A stretch of DNA of 64,000 nucleotides from Lithospermum erythrorhizon. Its lineage: Eukaryota > Streptophyta > Magnoliopsida > Boraginales > Boraginaceae. The stretch covers positions 372,001-436,000 of the forward strand of contig JADFUC010001367.1 in NCBI GenBank assembly GCA_019722365.1. Reading direction: 5' to 3'. Positions 46,272 through 57,837 of the stretch are shown piece by piece. The notes below the pieces were generated by a model. That model worked only from the letters and a program-made list of their open reading frames with translations. It did no database searches and had not been told where the DNA came from. Made by a program: the position numbers and the translations under genes. Position 1 is the stretch's first letter. The number at the start of each line of letters is the position of its first letter.

Positions 46272-47574
46272 ATGAGAGGTCATAAGATATTCAAGCTTTG
46301 TCTAATAATCTTTGTCAATTTCTCTTTGAGTAATCTTTCTGAAGCTAGGCAATACAAGAAACATCCATCTGCAGTGGTTGTTGGCTCTGTATATTGTGAT
46401 TCTTGTTTCCAACATAGTGTATCCAGAGAGAGCCACTTCATTCCAGGTTCATTTATCTTTTTTCCCCTTTACATTTTTGGTCTCTCTCCCTATTAGAAAC
46501 ATCCATTTATCTTTTTTCCCCTTTACATTTTTGTCGCTCCTTTAGACTATATATATTGGTGATGTTTAATAAAAGTAATAATGTTGGAAAGCTTGCATTA
46601 TTGGTAGTGTGTAAACAAAGAGTTTCATGACTTGGATGGTCTTCTGACCCACTATCAATTTTCCTCGTCACGTGGAGGGATGAAGAGAATTGATAGTAAA
46701 ACACATGTGGTTAGATAAATGATACATATGTATTGTTTTCTTAGTGGAACACAGCTCATTTTTATTCCGCCCTGAAGTAAAATAGAACATAACTTACTTT
46801 TAAAATTTGGTCCTGAAGTTAGATAGGAGACAACTGGCTTCTTTTATAACTAGTGCAATTTGATTTTCAGATTCTTGTAATCTTCTTTCTTGAACATTTT
46901 CTTGTCCAAACAGTAAAAGTGGTAGTTTGGATGTTTGAAATTGAAAATGTGAAATACTTGTTTTTGGGATTCACAATTTTGAAATACTTTTTTCTTGTAC
47001 AGGAGCTGTTGTTGCTGTAGAATGTTTTGGAACCAATACAATACCAAAATACAAAAAAGAGGTTAGCACAAATGAGCATGGAAAATTCATAGTGCACCTC
47101 CCTTTATCTGTAAGCAAAAATATCAAGAAAATCAAGAGATGTTCTGTAAAGTTGATCAAAAGCAGTGAGCCTCTCTGTGCTGTGGCTTCATCGGCAACTT
47201 CATCAGTCCTCAATCTCAAATCAATAAAGGAAGGAAAACACATATTTTCTGCTGGAGTTTTCACTTTCAAGCCATTAAAGCAGCCAGAAGTCAGTGATCA
47301 AAAGCCAAGTGTCCATGAATCTAAGGCATTTGAGTCCCAAAAGTCCTCCATTTCAAATCCTAATGATCTAAGTAACCTACCACCATTTGGAAATCCACCC
47401 ACTTCTAATCTAACTCCAGTGGTCAAAGGTGTTCCTCCACTTCCACAATTGCCCCAGCCTTCCCTCTGCTTACAACTCCATACCTGCCCCCTCCCTCGGC
47501 TCCCCGGTATCCCTTTTCTCCCTCCATGGCCTCCTCAGAAGGCTTCCACAACCAAGGGCACTACAAAAACATAA
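46272..47574 (+). CDS. Pollen Ole e 1 / extensin family secreted protein
   Basis: Two exons, 46272-46446 and 47003-47574, make 248 residues with a phase-1 intron (CCA G|GA). Residues 1-25 form a signal peptide (FKLCLIIFVNFSLSNLSEA). The Ole e 1 domain follows: GSVYCDSC with a CxxC pair, HFIPGAVVAVECF, NEHGKFIVHLPL, KIKRCSVKLIKS and EPLCAVAS, the usual Cys pattern. The C-terminal third is Pro-rich (PPLPQLPQPS, FLPPWPPQ) as in cell-wall proteins of this family. The product is expected in the apoplast or cell wall, with a structural or signalling role that is not defined for most members. Compared with the copy at 57838, the Pro-rich tail seems to have passed through a local frame change (CLQLHTCPLPR). 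The first ATG in frame is 46272. Confidence 0.85.
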
Positions 47575-49429
47575 GAGTATCAATTAAATTGAAACGACCA
47601 CCAAATTTTCAGTCCACAACCTTTAGCCAACCTTCGCTATTTCCTCCATAATTCCTTCACCACCAACTGTTTGTCCCTCACCATTCCTTCACCACCAACT
47701 TCAATGTTCCCTCTAATTATTCCATAACCTTCAAAACCTTCACTATTTCCACTGTTAAATTTCCCACCAGCCATACCTAGTGTGTTTCCCTCGCCTTTAC
47801 CACCACCACCACCACTACATGTGTTCCGGTTTCCTCTGCCCCCATTCCCATTACAACCATTGTCTAGCTTCCCTGGTGGTCCAAAGGCAGCGAAGTCCAT
47901 TTCCTCAAAACAAAATTCCTCTTAATAGTTGTGCATTATCTCTTGTATATCGTATCATATAGTAGTACTACTGATCAAAATTATCTCCTCTTCTTTACCC
48001 TTAACTAAGACAGTTATGTGGCCATCTTTTGGCAGAATAATAAAACATAAAGTTGTCTTATAAAACGAATAATAAATAGCAGAGATTATAAATAATCTAT
48101 TATATTGTAAATGAAAAGAATTGGTCTAAGTTGGGATCCCACATCAACCAAAAAGAACATCCTGGGGCTTAAATAAAGAAATATGACGTAATTTACAATC
48201 ATGTTACCGCTGCATTGGGGATTCAGTAAAAAATGTAAAGATCTAAAGAATGCAATCATGTCTCGAGTTTCATTTATGATAAAAGAAAGAAACTAATAAG
48301 TGAATCAACATCACAAATTGAAGAGATCGATAATTGCGTTTGGTTGCACTTAAAATTTAATACTATAAATCATTCAGAGGGAAAATCCATAGACACAAAT
48401 ACCTCCAACTTCTCATATTAATGGAAGCCTTAACTCATAATTGGCAAGTACGTAGTATTAAAAATAAATTTCTAGATCAATGAGTTCTGGCTACCCAGCC
48501 CATCACAACATGGGTAAGTACATACAACAGTTGGTTCTTTCATGTTTTTACATATAAACAGAAATAGCATCAATGCTTTCAAATCACCAAATAATGGAGA
48601 AAACAAGAGAAAAACATTGTTCCCAAAGATCTTTGAACTCTTTATTTGAAGATAAAAAATTATGTGGATTTAATGATGCATGAGTTTTTTACAGTTGACT
48701 TATTTAAATTATCGGCCATTTCAAGTCAAACTTAAAGATCGAGCTTTTAAAGATCTTTGCAAGAAATTTCTATCCTTTCTATTTCCGAGAATAATCAAGA
48801 GTGCATGTTTTTAAACGATTTTACATATTACTGGTTTTTGATTAATTAAGTTAAAAGTTGAATTGGTCGGGATTCCGTAGTTGAGTTTGATTAGCACTTA
48901 AAATGATTTTAAGTTCAAGTGATATGACTTTGAGTGATAAAAATATTAAACTTAAAAAGATAGGGTTGTGAAAATCAAACCTAAAAGCGAATTATTATTT
49001 TTTCTTTAAATCCGCCATAGGGACTTGTGTAGGGACTTTCTTTGAAGTCAAAACCCATAAAATCGCCTAACCCAGGTGCCTTTGCTCAGGTCTTGATTGA
49101 TCCTCATCTTAGATTGAAGTCGACTACGATTTAAAATACTTTGCATTAGCTAGGCCTAAATTAATTCCATCTTCGAAAATTAGGAGGGAACTTTTTTGCG
49201 CCAAAATTAATTCCATTTGGAGAATACGTCGCTAAGGCTATGCAGAAGTTACAAGCCATTAGCTAGGCTAAACAAGCGGTTTCGACAGCGTTTAAAATAG
49301 AATATATTGCAATTATTAGGTGAATGAAATTGCGTAGCTACACTACGTTACCCAGTGATGAAATGACGGAAGGCGTTAGATTAGATATTCTCCGCTTTAC
49401 GTTGCGTTAAATAAAAAATGTAATTACTT
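47575..49429. other. 3' flank and duplicated segment
   Basis: The first kilobase (to about 48610) is a diverged direct copy of 58302-59300. Both contain TTCCTCCxATAATTCCTTCA, ACCACCACCAC, AACTAAGACAGTTATGTGGC, AAGTGAATCAACATCACAAA and TTGGTTCTTTCATGTTTTTA. No intact gene is seen; from 48610 to 49430 nothing is recognised. Confidence 0.6.
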
Positions 49430-49710
49430 GTTATATCTCTTTGTTTCGGTTATTAAATACCGATATTCTAAATTTACTTGTTGGATTTGTTTTTGACAAT
49501 TATTATTGGCTTGTTGATATAGTCAATGTTGCCATTGTTATACACTGTTTGGTGAATGCAAACTTAATTAAATCCCACTTTGATATTCATGGTGCTACCG
49601 ATGGTACCATAAAGCAAATTCACTAACAAAGAGATTTCAAATCCCAATTCATACATGTTAAAACCATTAGAACTTAACAATTTTTAAAATTTTATCTGGA
49701 GGACACTTTT

Positions 49711-49987
49711 TGTCCCATAATACGGCAGGGGGCATGCAAGAAACTTACAAAAGTGTAGTGCTGGGGGGATCATGTGAAGGCAAAAGATGTAAGTTCAAAG
49801 TTTGAATCTGCGAGGTTTTGTGAATTCCGATAGTTATCTTGTACGGAGTTGAAGATAATTACAGAATTTTGTTGAGTGTCTCTCTACCTCTCCTTGCTGC
49901 AAGGTTGTTTGTTAGCTACTCAATTGTATAATATCATATACATTGTTAATGAGCGAATGTCATTTCGTTATCAATTTTGTAGCGACA
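49711..49987 (+). repeat. 5' LTR of the copia element
   Basis: Begins TGTCCCATAATACG and ends ATTTTGTAGCGACA (TG...CA). It shares GGGGCATGCAA/GGGAGCATGCAA, AGATGTA..GTTCAAAGTTTGAAT, ATAGTTATCTTGTA, AGGTTGTTTGTTAGCT and ATCATATACATTGTTAATGA with the 3' copy. Divergence is substantial, so the insertion is old. Confidence 0.8.
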
Positions 49988-51952
49988 TAACGCCCTTCGA
50001 GCCAATTTGACTCCGTCTCGAATTTTTTTCATATTTCCCACATTTCTTTTCGAGAATCCATGTCTGCCCAATTTAGTTGCCTTAAATCAAGAACTGTGAG
50101 AAACTTGATAAGAATAACTATTTTCTAAAGTCTACATAAGAAGTCCTTCCCATTTTTCTGAGGTTTTGATCTTGTGGGCTGTAATAGATGGAACTTTCCA
50201 CTGTCCACCAAAAATGATTTCGGGCAGCAGAAGTCGCTGACCACGGTTACTTCTGGCGGGTCCAATGGCCTTACCCGAAGGCTCAGCGCAGCGGATCCCC
50301 ACATTTGTTGAGGCTGTGTCAACCACTTCACTAATTATGTTAATTTCTCTATGGGTTGAACGGGATCGGTGGTTATAGGTTGGTTGTTGTCCTCTCTTAG
50401 TACTCCAGTACTTGCAAGGGTTGTCAAATGCACGACTTCATTTCAAGTATGGCAAACTTTGTCCAAGATCCATGTCGCTCAAAATCAAGCAAGATCTTCA
50501 TTGTTGAGGATGCAGTTGCATACTACTAAGAAGGAGCACACACTTGTGGTGATTATGTTCAAAAATGAACACCATTATTGATAATCTTTCTGTCTCTTTG
50601 ACTCGGTTAATGCGAGTTGGTGTCTGTATTCTTGGCGGGCTTGATTCGTGCCAGTTCTAATTACCTCGTTTATACCGGTACTGTACTCCATGATTGAAGA
50701 GCTTACATCTGCTAACTTGTAACATGAAGCTGAATGACTCTCAAAGATTGGAGAATTTGGAATAATATCTATGCTATCTTTGCTAAGAATAATCCGATTA
50801 TCACAAAGAGTTCATCCGACCAACATCAGTCTAACAACAATGCTTAAATACTTGAAATTCATAAAGGCGATCATGGTGCTTGTGAAGCTCTCGAGCTTAG
50901 TTTGTCGACTTTCTGCCCAGTTAATTGATTGGTTTTAAAAGCTCATCTGCAGATTCTTCTTTGTTTATTAAGTCACAATCTGGTCAATGTGTGTTTCTCT
51001 TAGTATGTGTCGACGACATTATAATCACAAGTCACTCAATACTGGACATTCAAGCAATCATTGATCAATTACACTCTGAATTTGCCTTAAAAGATCTTGG
51101 ATCTTTACATTATTTTCTAGGTATTGAAGTGCCGTACTCCCTGCAGACACATTTGAATCAGTCCAGTATCTTGAAGTTCTTGAAAGGAGTCAAGATGAAT
51201 GGTGCTAAGCCTCTTGGAAATCCACATGCAGGGGGTGAATCTCGAGTGTTAATCAAAGAACCCTTTTCCGATCCTACTATGCGAAGCGCGGTGGGGGCAC
51301 TTGATGTTAACCGTTTTCAGCCAGGACATTGCATTTGCTGTGAATAAAGCTTGTCAATTCATGCAATCTCCATCGATTCTTCACTGGCAGTTTGTGAAAA
51401 GAATTCTTAGGTACCTTAAAGGCTCAGTTCAACATGGCATTTTAATTCAACCTTCCTCTTCCTTTGAGCTTAAAAGAGCTATCTGGAATACGGTAGAGAG
51501 GTTATCACGATACTCGAGCATCAACATCGATTTGTTATTTTCATGGGAAATTCCTCATTAGTTGTGGTAGATCCCAGTAATGAGTGGTTGCTTTCGTTCT
51601 AATGCTGGTGAATATCGAGAATCTTGCTCTTTGTACAGCTGAACTAATGTGGATTCAAAAATTACTGAAGGAACTTTATGTTATTTCTTCCAGCTCTCCC
51701 ACACTGTTTTGTGACAATTTGGGTGCCACTTATTTATCTGTAAATCCTGTTCTACACTCACGTATTAAGCATGTTGAAATTGATATTTGCTTTGTTCGTG
51801 AAAGAGTTACTAATGGTGCATTAAAGGTTCAGTATGTTCCTACACTTCATCAAATTGCTGATGTTCTTACCAAAGGTCTATCCACGTCCAGATTTCACAT
51901 TCTTCGTTCCAAGTTGAATGTGGTTTCACCTCTGATTCCAACTTGCGGGGAG

Positions 51953-52229
51953 TGTCGAGATCACTCTGACGGGGAGCATGCAAAGACTCTAAAAGTGTGG
52001 TGCATGATCATGTGAAGGCAGGCGCCAAAGATGTAGTTCAAAGTTTGAATAGTGAGTTTTTGAATTCCAATAGTTATCTTGTATAACTGAAGTTCAAAGA
52101 TAATTTCTAGAATTTGTTGAATAAATAACCTCTAGCTCCTACTTTCTAGGTTGTTTGTTAGCTTCTCAATTGTATAAATATCATATACATTGTTAATGAC
52201 GAATATCATTTAGGTATCAATTTGTGACA
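51953..52229 (+). repeat. 3' LTR of the copia element
   Basis: Begins TGTCGAGATCACTC and ends ATTTGTGACA; by my boundaries it is 277 bp, the same as the 5' LTR. Shared blocks are listed under the 5' LTR. AAP exon sequence resumes directly after it (GATAGTACATTC). Confidence 0.8.
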
Positions 52230-52539
52230 TCTTGATAGTACATTCATGCGGAAGCTAGCGCCATTTTCAGTCGTATCACCGGACTTACAGGTGCTTTCTT
52301 TTTTTTCCACTCGTCGTTGAATTCCCGATAGAAATGTACATTGTATAAAAGATGATTCAAAAGGGGAGTAGTATTGATATGAATATATTGTTGTCTTTGA
52401 GAATACTGATAAAGTGCACGTGTGTTGAATTTCCGTTGCACGTGCATTGAACGTCTATTGTATGTGCATTGCATGTGTTTATTAATATTCTTCCAAAATA
52501 AGAGTATCAAAATTAGAGTGTATTGTGAACTAATACTTT

Positions 52540-53506
52540 GAGTCTCTAATCATGTGAGAAGTCTTGGTGTACTACCTCTAGCCTGGCAATGGCTCAGTTG
52601 TGGTGGATTGTTGGACCGTTAATGATTTTATTGTTAGCAATTGTCACATGCTACACATCTTATATGTTATCAATATGTTACAGAATTGGCAGCCTGATAA
52701 ATCACCCATACATGTTTGCCATTCGATTATATCTTGATAGACTCAACGTTAAGATATGTGGTATAATATTATACATTTATATGTTTGGGATTGCAATCGG
52801 ATACACGATAGCATTTGCTTTAAGTATGAAGGCCATCGTGATGTCTAGTTGCTTTCATGCTGGTGGAAGAAAAGATGATTGCAAATTATCTAGCACTCTT
52901 TATATGATGGCTTTTGTGGTTCTACAAGTCTTCTAATCTCAACTCCCCAATTTGTCTCAAATAAAGTGGACTCCATATATATTTTCACTCATGTTGTTCA
53001 CCTACAGTTCCATTGATATTGGAGTTGAACTTGTCAAACTTATAGGTAATAATAATTCATACATATTCCAACTATGAGATAAATTCTTTTAATGGTTGAC
53101 TGCCTTTTTATTTTCTTGTAATGCCAATTACAATAATAGAAACTATTCAAGGAAGTTCTATTTGATTTGGAATTGACAATGCAATAGAAAAAATGTGGAG
53201 AATTTTTCAAGCTATTGACAACATTGTTTTTGCTTATTCTTACTCCATTAGTCTTATTGATATTAAGGTATAATTTTTATTATTATCGATGTATTTAATA
53301 GGTATAGGTAAAACAAAATCTCCACCATATGAGTACAAGATAATGAAGTATGCAAAGTATGCAAACACAATCAATTTGACAGTGATAATAGTATTCTACT
53401 TGTTATGTGGTTGTTTTGATTATGCGACTTTCAGTGATTACTCACCTGGGAGTTTACTTGGCTCGTTGATATAGTCAATGTTGCTTCTGGCTTATTTGCT
53501 TTTTGT
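52540..53506 (+). pseudogene. Amino-acid permease (AAP) pseudogene, N-terminal to middle part
   Basis: Pieces in order: GVL.PLAW (about 52570, one base short), AMAQLWWIVGPLMILLLAIVTCYTSYML (52589-52670), VKICGIILYIYMFGIAIGYTIAFALSMKAI (52750-52840), a stop where FSQIPN is expected (52934-52936), LMLFTYSSIDIGVEL (about 52990-53030), WRIFQAIDNIVFAYSYSISLIDI (about 53195-53268, after a TGA), and KSPPYEYKIMKYAKYAN plus VIIVFYLLCGCFDYATFSDYSPGSLL (53308-53460). These are transmembrane segments of AAP transporters. Four or more lesions make it non-functional. The first exon is absent. At about 53506 the homology stops at an inserted block. Confidence 0.85.
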
Positions 53507-54074
53507 AGCGATCCGTCCCAGTCAGTCGCCGGTGAAGTCGTTATAATCAGGAACACGGGGAATCCTGCAAACCGATGGACGACTCAGTTTAAAGAACTAC
53601 TCGTTTCATCCAAAAATTTGATTACAATTAAACTTCTCAATCAAAACAGTTTTTAAAATTTACAATCCATCAGGTGATATCTAACCAACAAACCCATATA
53701 TATATACACAACATATCCCAAAAGACAGTAATGCCCGGCAAGGAAGGCTACAAGCGAAGTAAATCTTGTATCCAAAATACAAAAGAAATAATTGCGGAAG
53801 TAAGGCTAAAGTTTAATAAAAAATACAACAATGAAATGGGTTGACAACACATCAAAAATGAGACCGTGAGGATCTCGATACCCGATGCTCACGCCACCGG
53901 AACAAACTCTCAACTGACCTGCGCTCGGCCTTTATCCCAGCTTGGTACAAATGAAATACCGCCCACATGTGAAAAGAGGTGTAAGCATGAAACTTAGTGA
54001 AAAACCTTAACACATGGGGGTGAACTTACCATGCAGACGAGACGGACAAAAATTATAATAGCCAATATGATAAG

Positions 54075-54080
<6 letters not shown>

Positions 54081-54150
<70 letters not shown>
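54081..54150. repeat. (AT)35 microsatellite
   Basis: An uninterrupted run of 70 bases of AT. Open frames over it on both strands (Tyr-Ile repeats) are artefacts. Confidence 0.98.
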
Positions 54151-54152
<2 letters not shown>

Positions 54153-54391
54153 TCTATATCGAACACACATAATAAGGTCATACAACATAATTCCAAAGAG
54201 AGTCTCGGACATAACATGTGAAATATGATAGAAAGTTCAGGTGGCACACAATTACCCGAAGAACTCAAGAGACTTCTGACACCGACTATAACTACAGTCA
54301 TCGAACCATCATCTCTCATATCCTACAACCATACGACCTCACAATGCGCGTATGCTTTCGATCAGTCTGGGGACAGACAATCGATAATCCT

Positions 54392-54666
54392 GCACTTATA
54401 CGAAGTATAAGGCCAACCACTTATACACTAAGTATAAGGCAAACCCTTATACACAAAGTATAAGGCACACACTTATACACTAGGTATAAAGGCAAACATT
54501 ATATATACTAAGTATAAGACACACCGCACTTATACACTAAGTATAAGGCAAACCGCATTTTCTACTAAGTATAAGGCACACCCGCACTATACACTAAGTA
54601 TAAGGCAGAGCCGCACTTATACACTAGTATAAGGCAAACCCCGCACTTATACACTAAGTATAAAGG
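54392..54666. repeat. Palindromic minisatellite, unit about 27 bp
   Basis: About ten units of the form CACTTATACACTAAGTATAAGGCAAACC. Each unit holds an internal inverted repeat (CTTATAC..GTATAAG), so a single strand can fold into a chain of small hairpins. Units vary by a few bases (GGCACAC, GGCAAACC). Confidence 0.9.
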
Positions 54667-56135
54667 CGATAAGCGTCACATATCACTCCAAAGGAAGGAG
54701 AGTCGCTAACCCATGTCGTCCCGACTATGGTCAAATCGATACTCAAGGCACCTCAAAGTCTCATACATAACTCCGACCAACACCTATCCAAACAATATTA
54801 AAGCACACAACTAAAACATCCCTGATAAAATCAATCACAACCGCCCGACAAGGCCCACAGACATACCAAAAGTATCGACAATACTGAAATACAACGATGC
54901 GGAAACAAGGCCTGCAATCGAGAAACATAAGTTGGGGTTCAAGCTATTACCCCTCAAGCAATCTTCAACGCCATGAATATAATCACATAATCATATCCCA
55001 GACTCGCTGGAAATGAATAACAAATAATCATACAACAATAACATGTTCACACAATTTTAAAGTAAATGCGTAAAATGCGCGTGAGATAGGAGTCTTTCAC
55101 CTACGCTAGCTACCACAAAAACCTTGAACACAATCATGCTTGCCTTTCACGATCGCGCTAACAAAACACCCGAGGAAAACTCATCAAGACCAACCACTAT
55201 ACTTACGTTCAAAGAGATGCACTACCCGACTCAAGTAGAACTATTTACAAATGGTCTAAAATAGCGGATAAACTTGTCAATTACTAATCCCCAGAGTCGG
55301 ACTGTAAACGATCTCCCAGCTAGAATTCCCACCTTATCACTTTAACATTTCCATATCAACTTATAAGTCATTATATTTAACCACTAAGTCCGTAATTAAC
55401 AACACATACTCCAAAATATTATCAATTATAACTCGACTTACAAATGGCACTTTCAACCTAACTCCCTTTAATCAATTTCTAAATCACAATTTAACCTCTG
55501 TGCTACAATAAGGTCCAATTAAACTCCCTACACATTTAAGTCTTATAAATATCGGCCAAAAGGTGGCAAAACCTAGAAAATCCAACTCAACCATAACATC
55601 CTCAAACAACCTCTAAATCATAGATTCATCGCTTGTATACATCATAGAATCCATAACAAACTTAGAATCATCATAAAATTGAGGTTATGTCAAAATCCTT
55701 GAAAGTCAAACCTCAAAATCAACCAAAACTCTATTTTAACTACCCACTCAAATTTGTAGGGAAAGATGTTGAAAACCTTTGTAATGAACGAGGATCTTTA
55801 TTAACAACAAAGTGAAAAAATGGAAGAGAGAAAAAAATGCTTGTTTCTCCAAGGGGATCGACGAAGCTAGCAAGGAAGGAGAAGATGATTTGTGATATTT
55901 TGTGTGAATAGTGGATGATAAGGATGAAATTTGTTTACTTAACCCTTAAGTCATGAAAAACGCGCGGGGTTGTGCCCGAGAAATTAAGCAAATCGAGGTT
56001 ATCGAGCAGTGAAACGATCTAACTTTCTTCGAATTATCTCGGCTACTACTACAAATTTATAAATGTGGTGTTTCCGAATAAATTTCTGAATTAATATTAT
56101 TATCGAAGATACTTAAAGACGGGTTATTACGACAA

Positions 56136-56600
56136 ATATTATTGGCTAAGTTGATATAGTCAATATTTTATTATTTTACTATAGTAGATATGTTTCGTGA
56201 CATCCTCTTTTTGCCTTCATAGAGACAACGACTATCTAATGGAACCCTCAAATCAAATTCATCACAAAGAAATTTCAAATCCCAATTCCTGGTATGTTAA
56301 AATCATTCGAGCTTAACATTTTTAGGTTGATCTGGAGGACACTTTTTGTCTTTGCAAGTACATTCGTATCAATATTGATGCCATTTTTCAATTCGATAGT
56401 CGAACTTCTGGGAGCTCTTTCTGTTTTTTCATTCGTTATTTACTTCCCGGTAGAAATGTACATAATAGAAGAGATGATTCAAAAGGGGAGCAGTATTGAT
56501 ATGAATATATTGTTGTCTTTGAGAATATTGGTAAAGTGCACGTGGTTGAACTTCCGTTGCACGTGCGTTGCATGTGTTTATTAATATCCTTCAAAATAAT
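56136..56600 (+). pseudogene. Amino-acid permease (AAP) last-exon copy
   Basis: Reads YYWLS then, after shifts, KKFQIPIPGM, and an open stretch FELNIFRLIWRTLFVFAST...LMPFFNSIVELLGALSVFSF.IYFPVEMYIIEEMIQKGSS (56303-56490). This is the AAP C-terminus, more complete than the copy at 49430-52520, with which it shares the post-exon DNA (AAAGTGCACGTG, GTTGCATGTGTTTATTAATAT). It could be the 3' end of the copy starting at 52540, or a separate unit, because TTGATATAGTCAAT is present on both sides of the 2.6 kb insertion. Confidence 0.8.
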
Positions 56601-56619
56601 AGTATCAAAATCACAAAGT

Positions 56620-56740
56620 ATTGTGAACTCATACTTTGAGTGTCTAATCATGTGAGAAGTCTTGATTGTATTGCCTTTGGCCTGGGCAATGGCTCAATTG
56701 GGGTGGATTGCTGGACCCATAAGTTATTTACTTCAGTTAG
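56620..56740 (+). pseudogene. Third AAP start fragment
   Basis: TTGTGAACTCATACTTTGAG..CTAATCATGTGAGAAGTCTTG repeats the DNA just upstream of 52589. It is followed by VLPLAWAMAQLGWIAGP, the conserved first AAP segment, here in frame. Homology ends after about 56735 (GGACCCATAAG). It marks a tandem copy cut off after about 25 codons. Confidence 0.75.
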
Positions 56741-57837
56741 AATAGTTATTTTAGTCTTATATTGTAATAGTAATTTATTACCTTTCTTTCCCTATATGAA
56801 TGTAGAATATTTGATTATATTCAAGATAGATTCATCAGATTATTTTCTATTAAATACAACACATGGTCTCTTAATCTCCCTTTACTTTATTGCTCACATT
56901 CTATGTTATTTGTTTATTGTCATATTCAAATTCAATAAATGATTATCATTAAGATACTCAAATTCAATCATTTGCTTCTTTTGCATCATTATTGATGAAG
57001 ATGTTAAAAGGTTGAAGGTGTAAAAATTAGATTCATTATTTTGTATAGTAATTTCGTTATTGGTTGAATCTATTAGGGCCTTAGGGGTGGGCTAAATTTG
57101 ATGGTATATGAAATAAGATTAAATTCTTGAGCAATTATGCTCACATTGTCATGGGAATAATAGCCAATTAAAATTTATTTTGTAGAATCAACCATTCAGT
57201 TTTACATTGATTTATTGTGGTAGTTTTTAAATGAAAAGTACCAACACATGTAACAGTAAAATTGTGTTTTGACTCTGTATGAAGGAATATCTTAAATATT
57301 AAAAAGAAAAAACATTAAGAACAATCATATAGTTTAGAATCTCTTGCAAAGTCAGGCCAAGGCCACGGCTTGTGACCATAGGCATGTAGTGTGCACTGTG
57401 CAAGCACTCCATACCTATTAAGAAATTGGAAAGGCGAGAGGCAGTCATGAAGAAATTAAACCAGATAATATATCTATTAAGAAATTACACTCTCTTGGTC
57501 CCTGTCATGAAGACGTATGTAGAAATAACAACATTGTTAAAAGGGTTGAGCACACTCAGGGATTTCGAGAAGACCCTGTGCGAAAATATCAATATTACTG
57601 GCCTGGAAACACTTACTTCGAGTTTCAAGTTCACTTGTCATAAAAGTTATCATTTGGTATATATGTATGGTATGCTTTGAAAAGCTCTACCATATCTTCT
57701 CATGGAACAACATTAGAAAAATAGTTGTGGGTTGTCACTTATCTATTATGTATTTTAGTAGGATTATAGAGAGCTGATATTGAAGTTGATGATGTTGATT
57801 TTATTAATTTATCATTCCTCATAATGATATGTTCAAT
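56741..57837. other. No gene recognised
   Basis: Frames at 56640-56942 and 57426-57680 lack any known motif. The sequence is AT-rich and lies between the AAP fragment and the partial Ole e 1 copy. Confidence 0.4.

Larger units (their letters stand above)
49711..52229 (+). mobile_element. Ty1/copia retrotransposon, internally deleted
   Basis: Paired LTRs (49711-49987 and 51953-52229) bracket gag-like WLLSSLSTPVLARVV...RMQLHTTKKE (50383-50540), the RT core FLLVCVDDIIITSH (50992-51033), ALKDLGSLHYFLGIEV, the connection MRSAVGALD, RILRYLKGS and the RNase H end (AELMWIQKLLKELY, LFCDNLGATYLS, HVEIDICFVRERV, QIADVLTKGLS, 51640-51890). Integrase and most of RT are missing and frames are broken. ACTTGCGGGGAG just before the 3' LTR is a polypurine-tract-like site. 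At 2.5 kb it is about half the usual length. It inserted in an AAP exon; no clear target duplication was found. Confidence 0.85.
49430..52520 (+). pseudogene. Amino-acid permease (AAP) C-terminal fragment, split by a copia element
   Basis: The left part (49441 to about 49710) reads LLVGFVFDNYYWLVDIVNVA, VIHCLVN, and later DFKSQFIHVK with frame breaks. The right part (52230-52520) reads FFPLVVEFPIEMYIV and MIQKGSSIDMNILLSLRI. Together they are the last exon of a plant AAP, an 11-helix H+-coupled amino-acid importer: the G(F)..YWLVDI.N..IV.H segment and the FFP..V.FP.EMYI motif near the C-terminus. A 2.5 kb retroelement (49711-52229) sits between them at the LEDTF/TF position. Stops and shifts on both sides mean no product. 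Confidence 0.8.
53506..56135 (-). mobile_element. 2.6 kb insertion between AAP fragments, TG...CA ends
   Basis: AAP-like sequence stops at TTTGC and resumes at AAATATTATTGGC. Between them lies unrelated, low-coding DNA. The outer ends resemble each other when read inward: TGTAGCGATCCGTCCCAGTC on the left and TGTCGTAATAACCCGTCTTT on the right. Inside are an (AT)n tract and a minisatellite. No transposase or RT frame was found, so it could be a non-autonomous element or an LTR with attached sequence. Flanking 5-mers do not match. Confidence 0.5.

Noticed and set aside
47637..47900. Gly-rich minus-strand frame resembling a Gly-rich cell-wall protein
   Set aside because: It is the antisense of a Pro/His-coding CCACCACC region in the 3' flank of the Ole e 1 gene, present in a broken form in the second copy as well.
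54031..54319. Tyr-Ile repeat proteins on both strands
   Set aside because: They are translations of the (AT)35 microsatellite.
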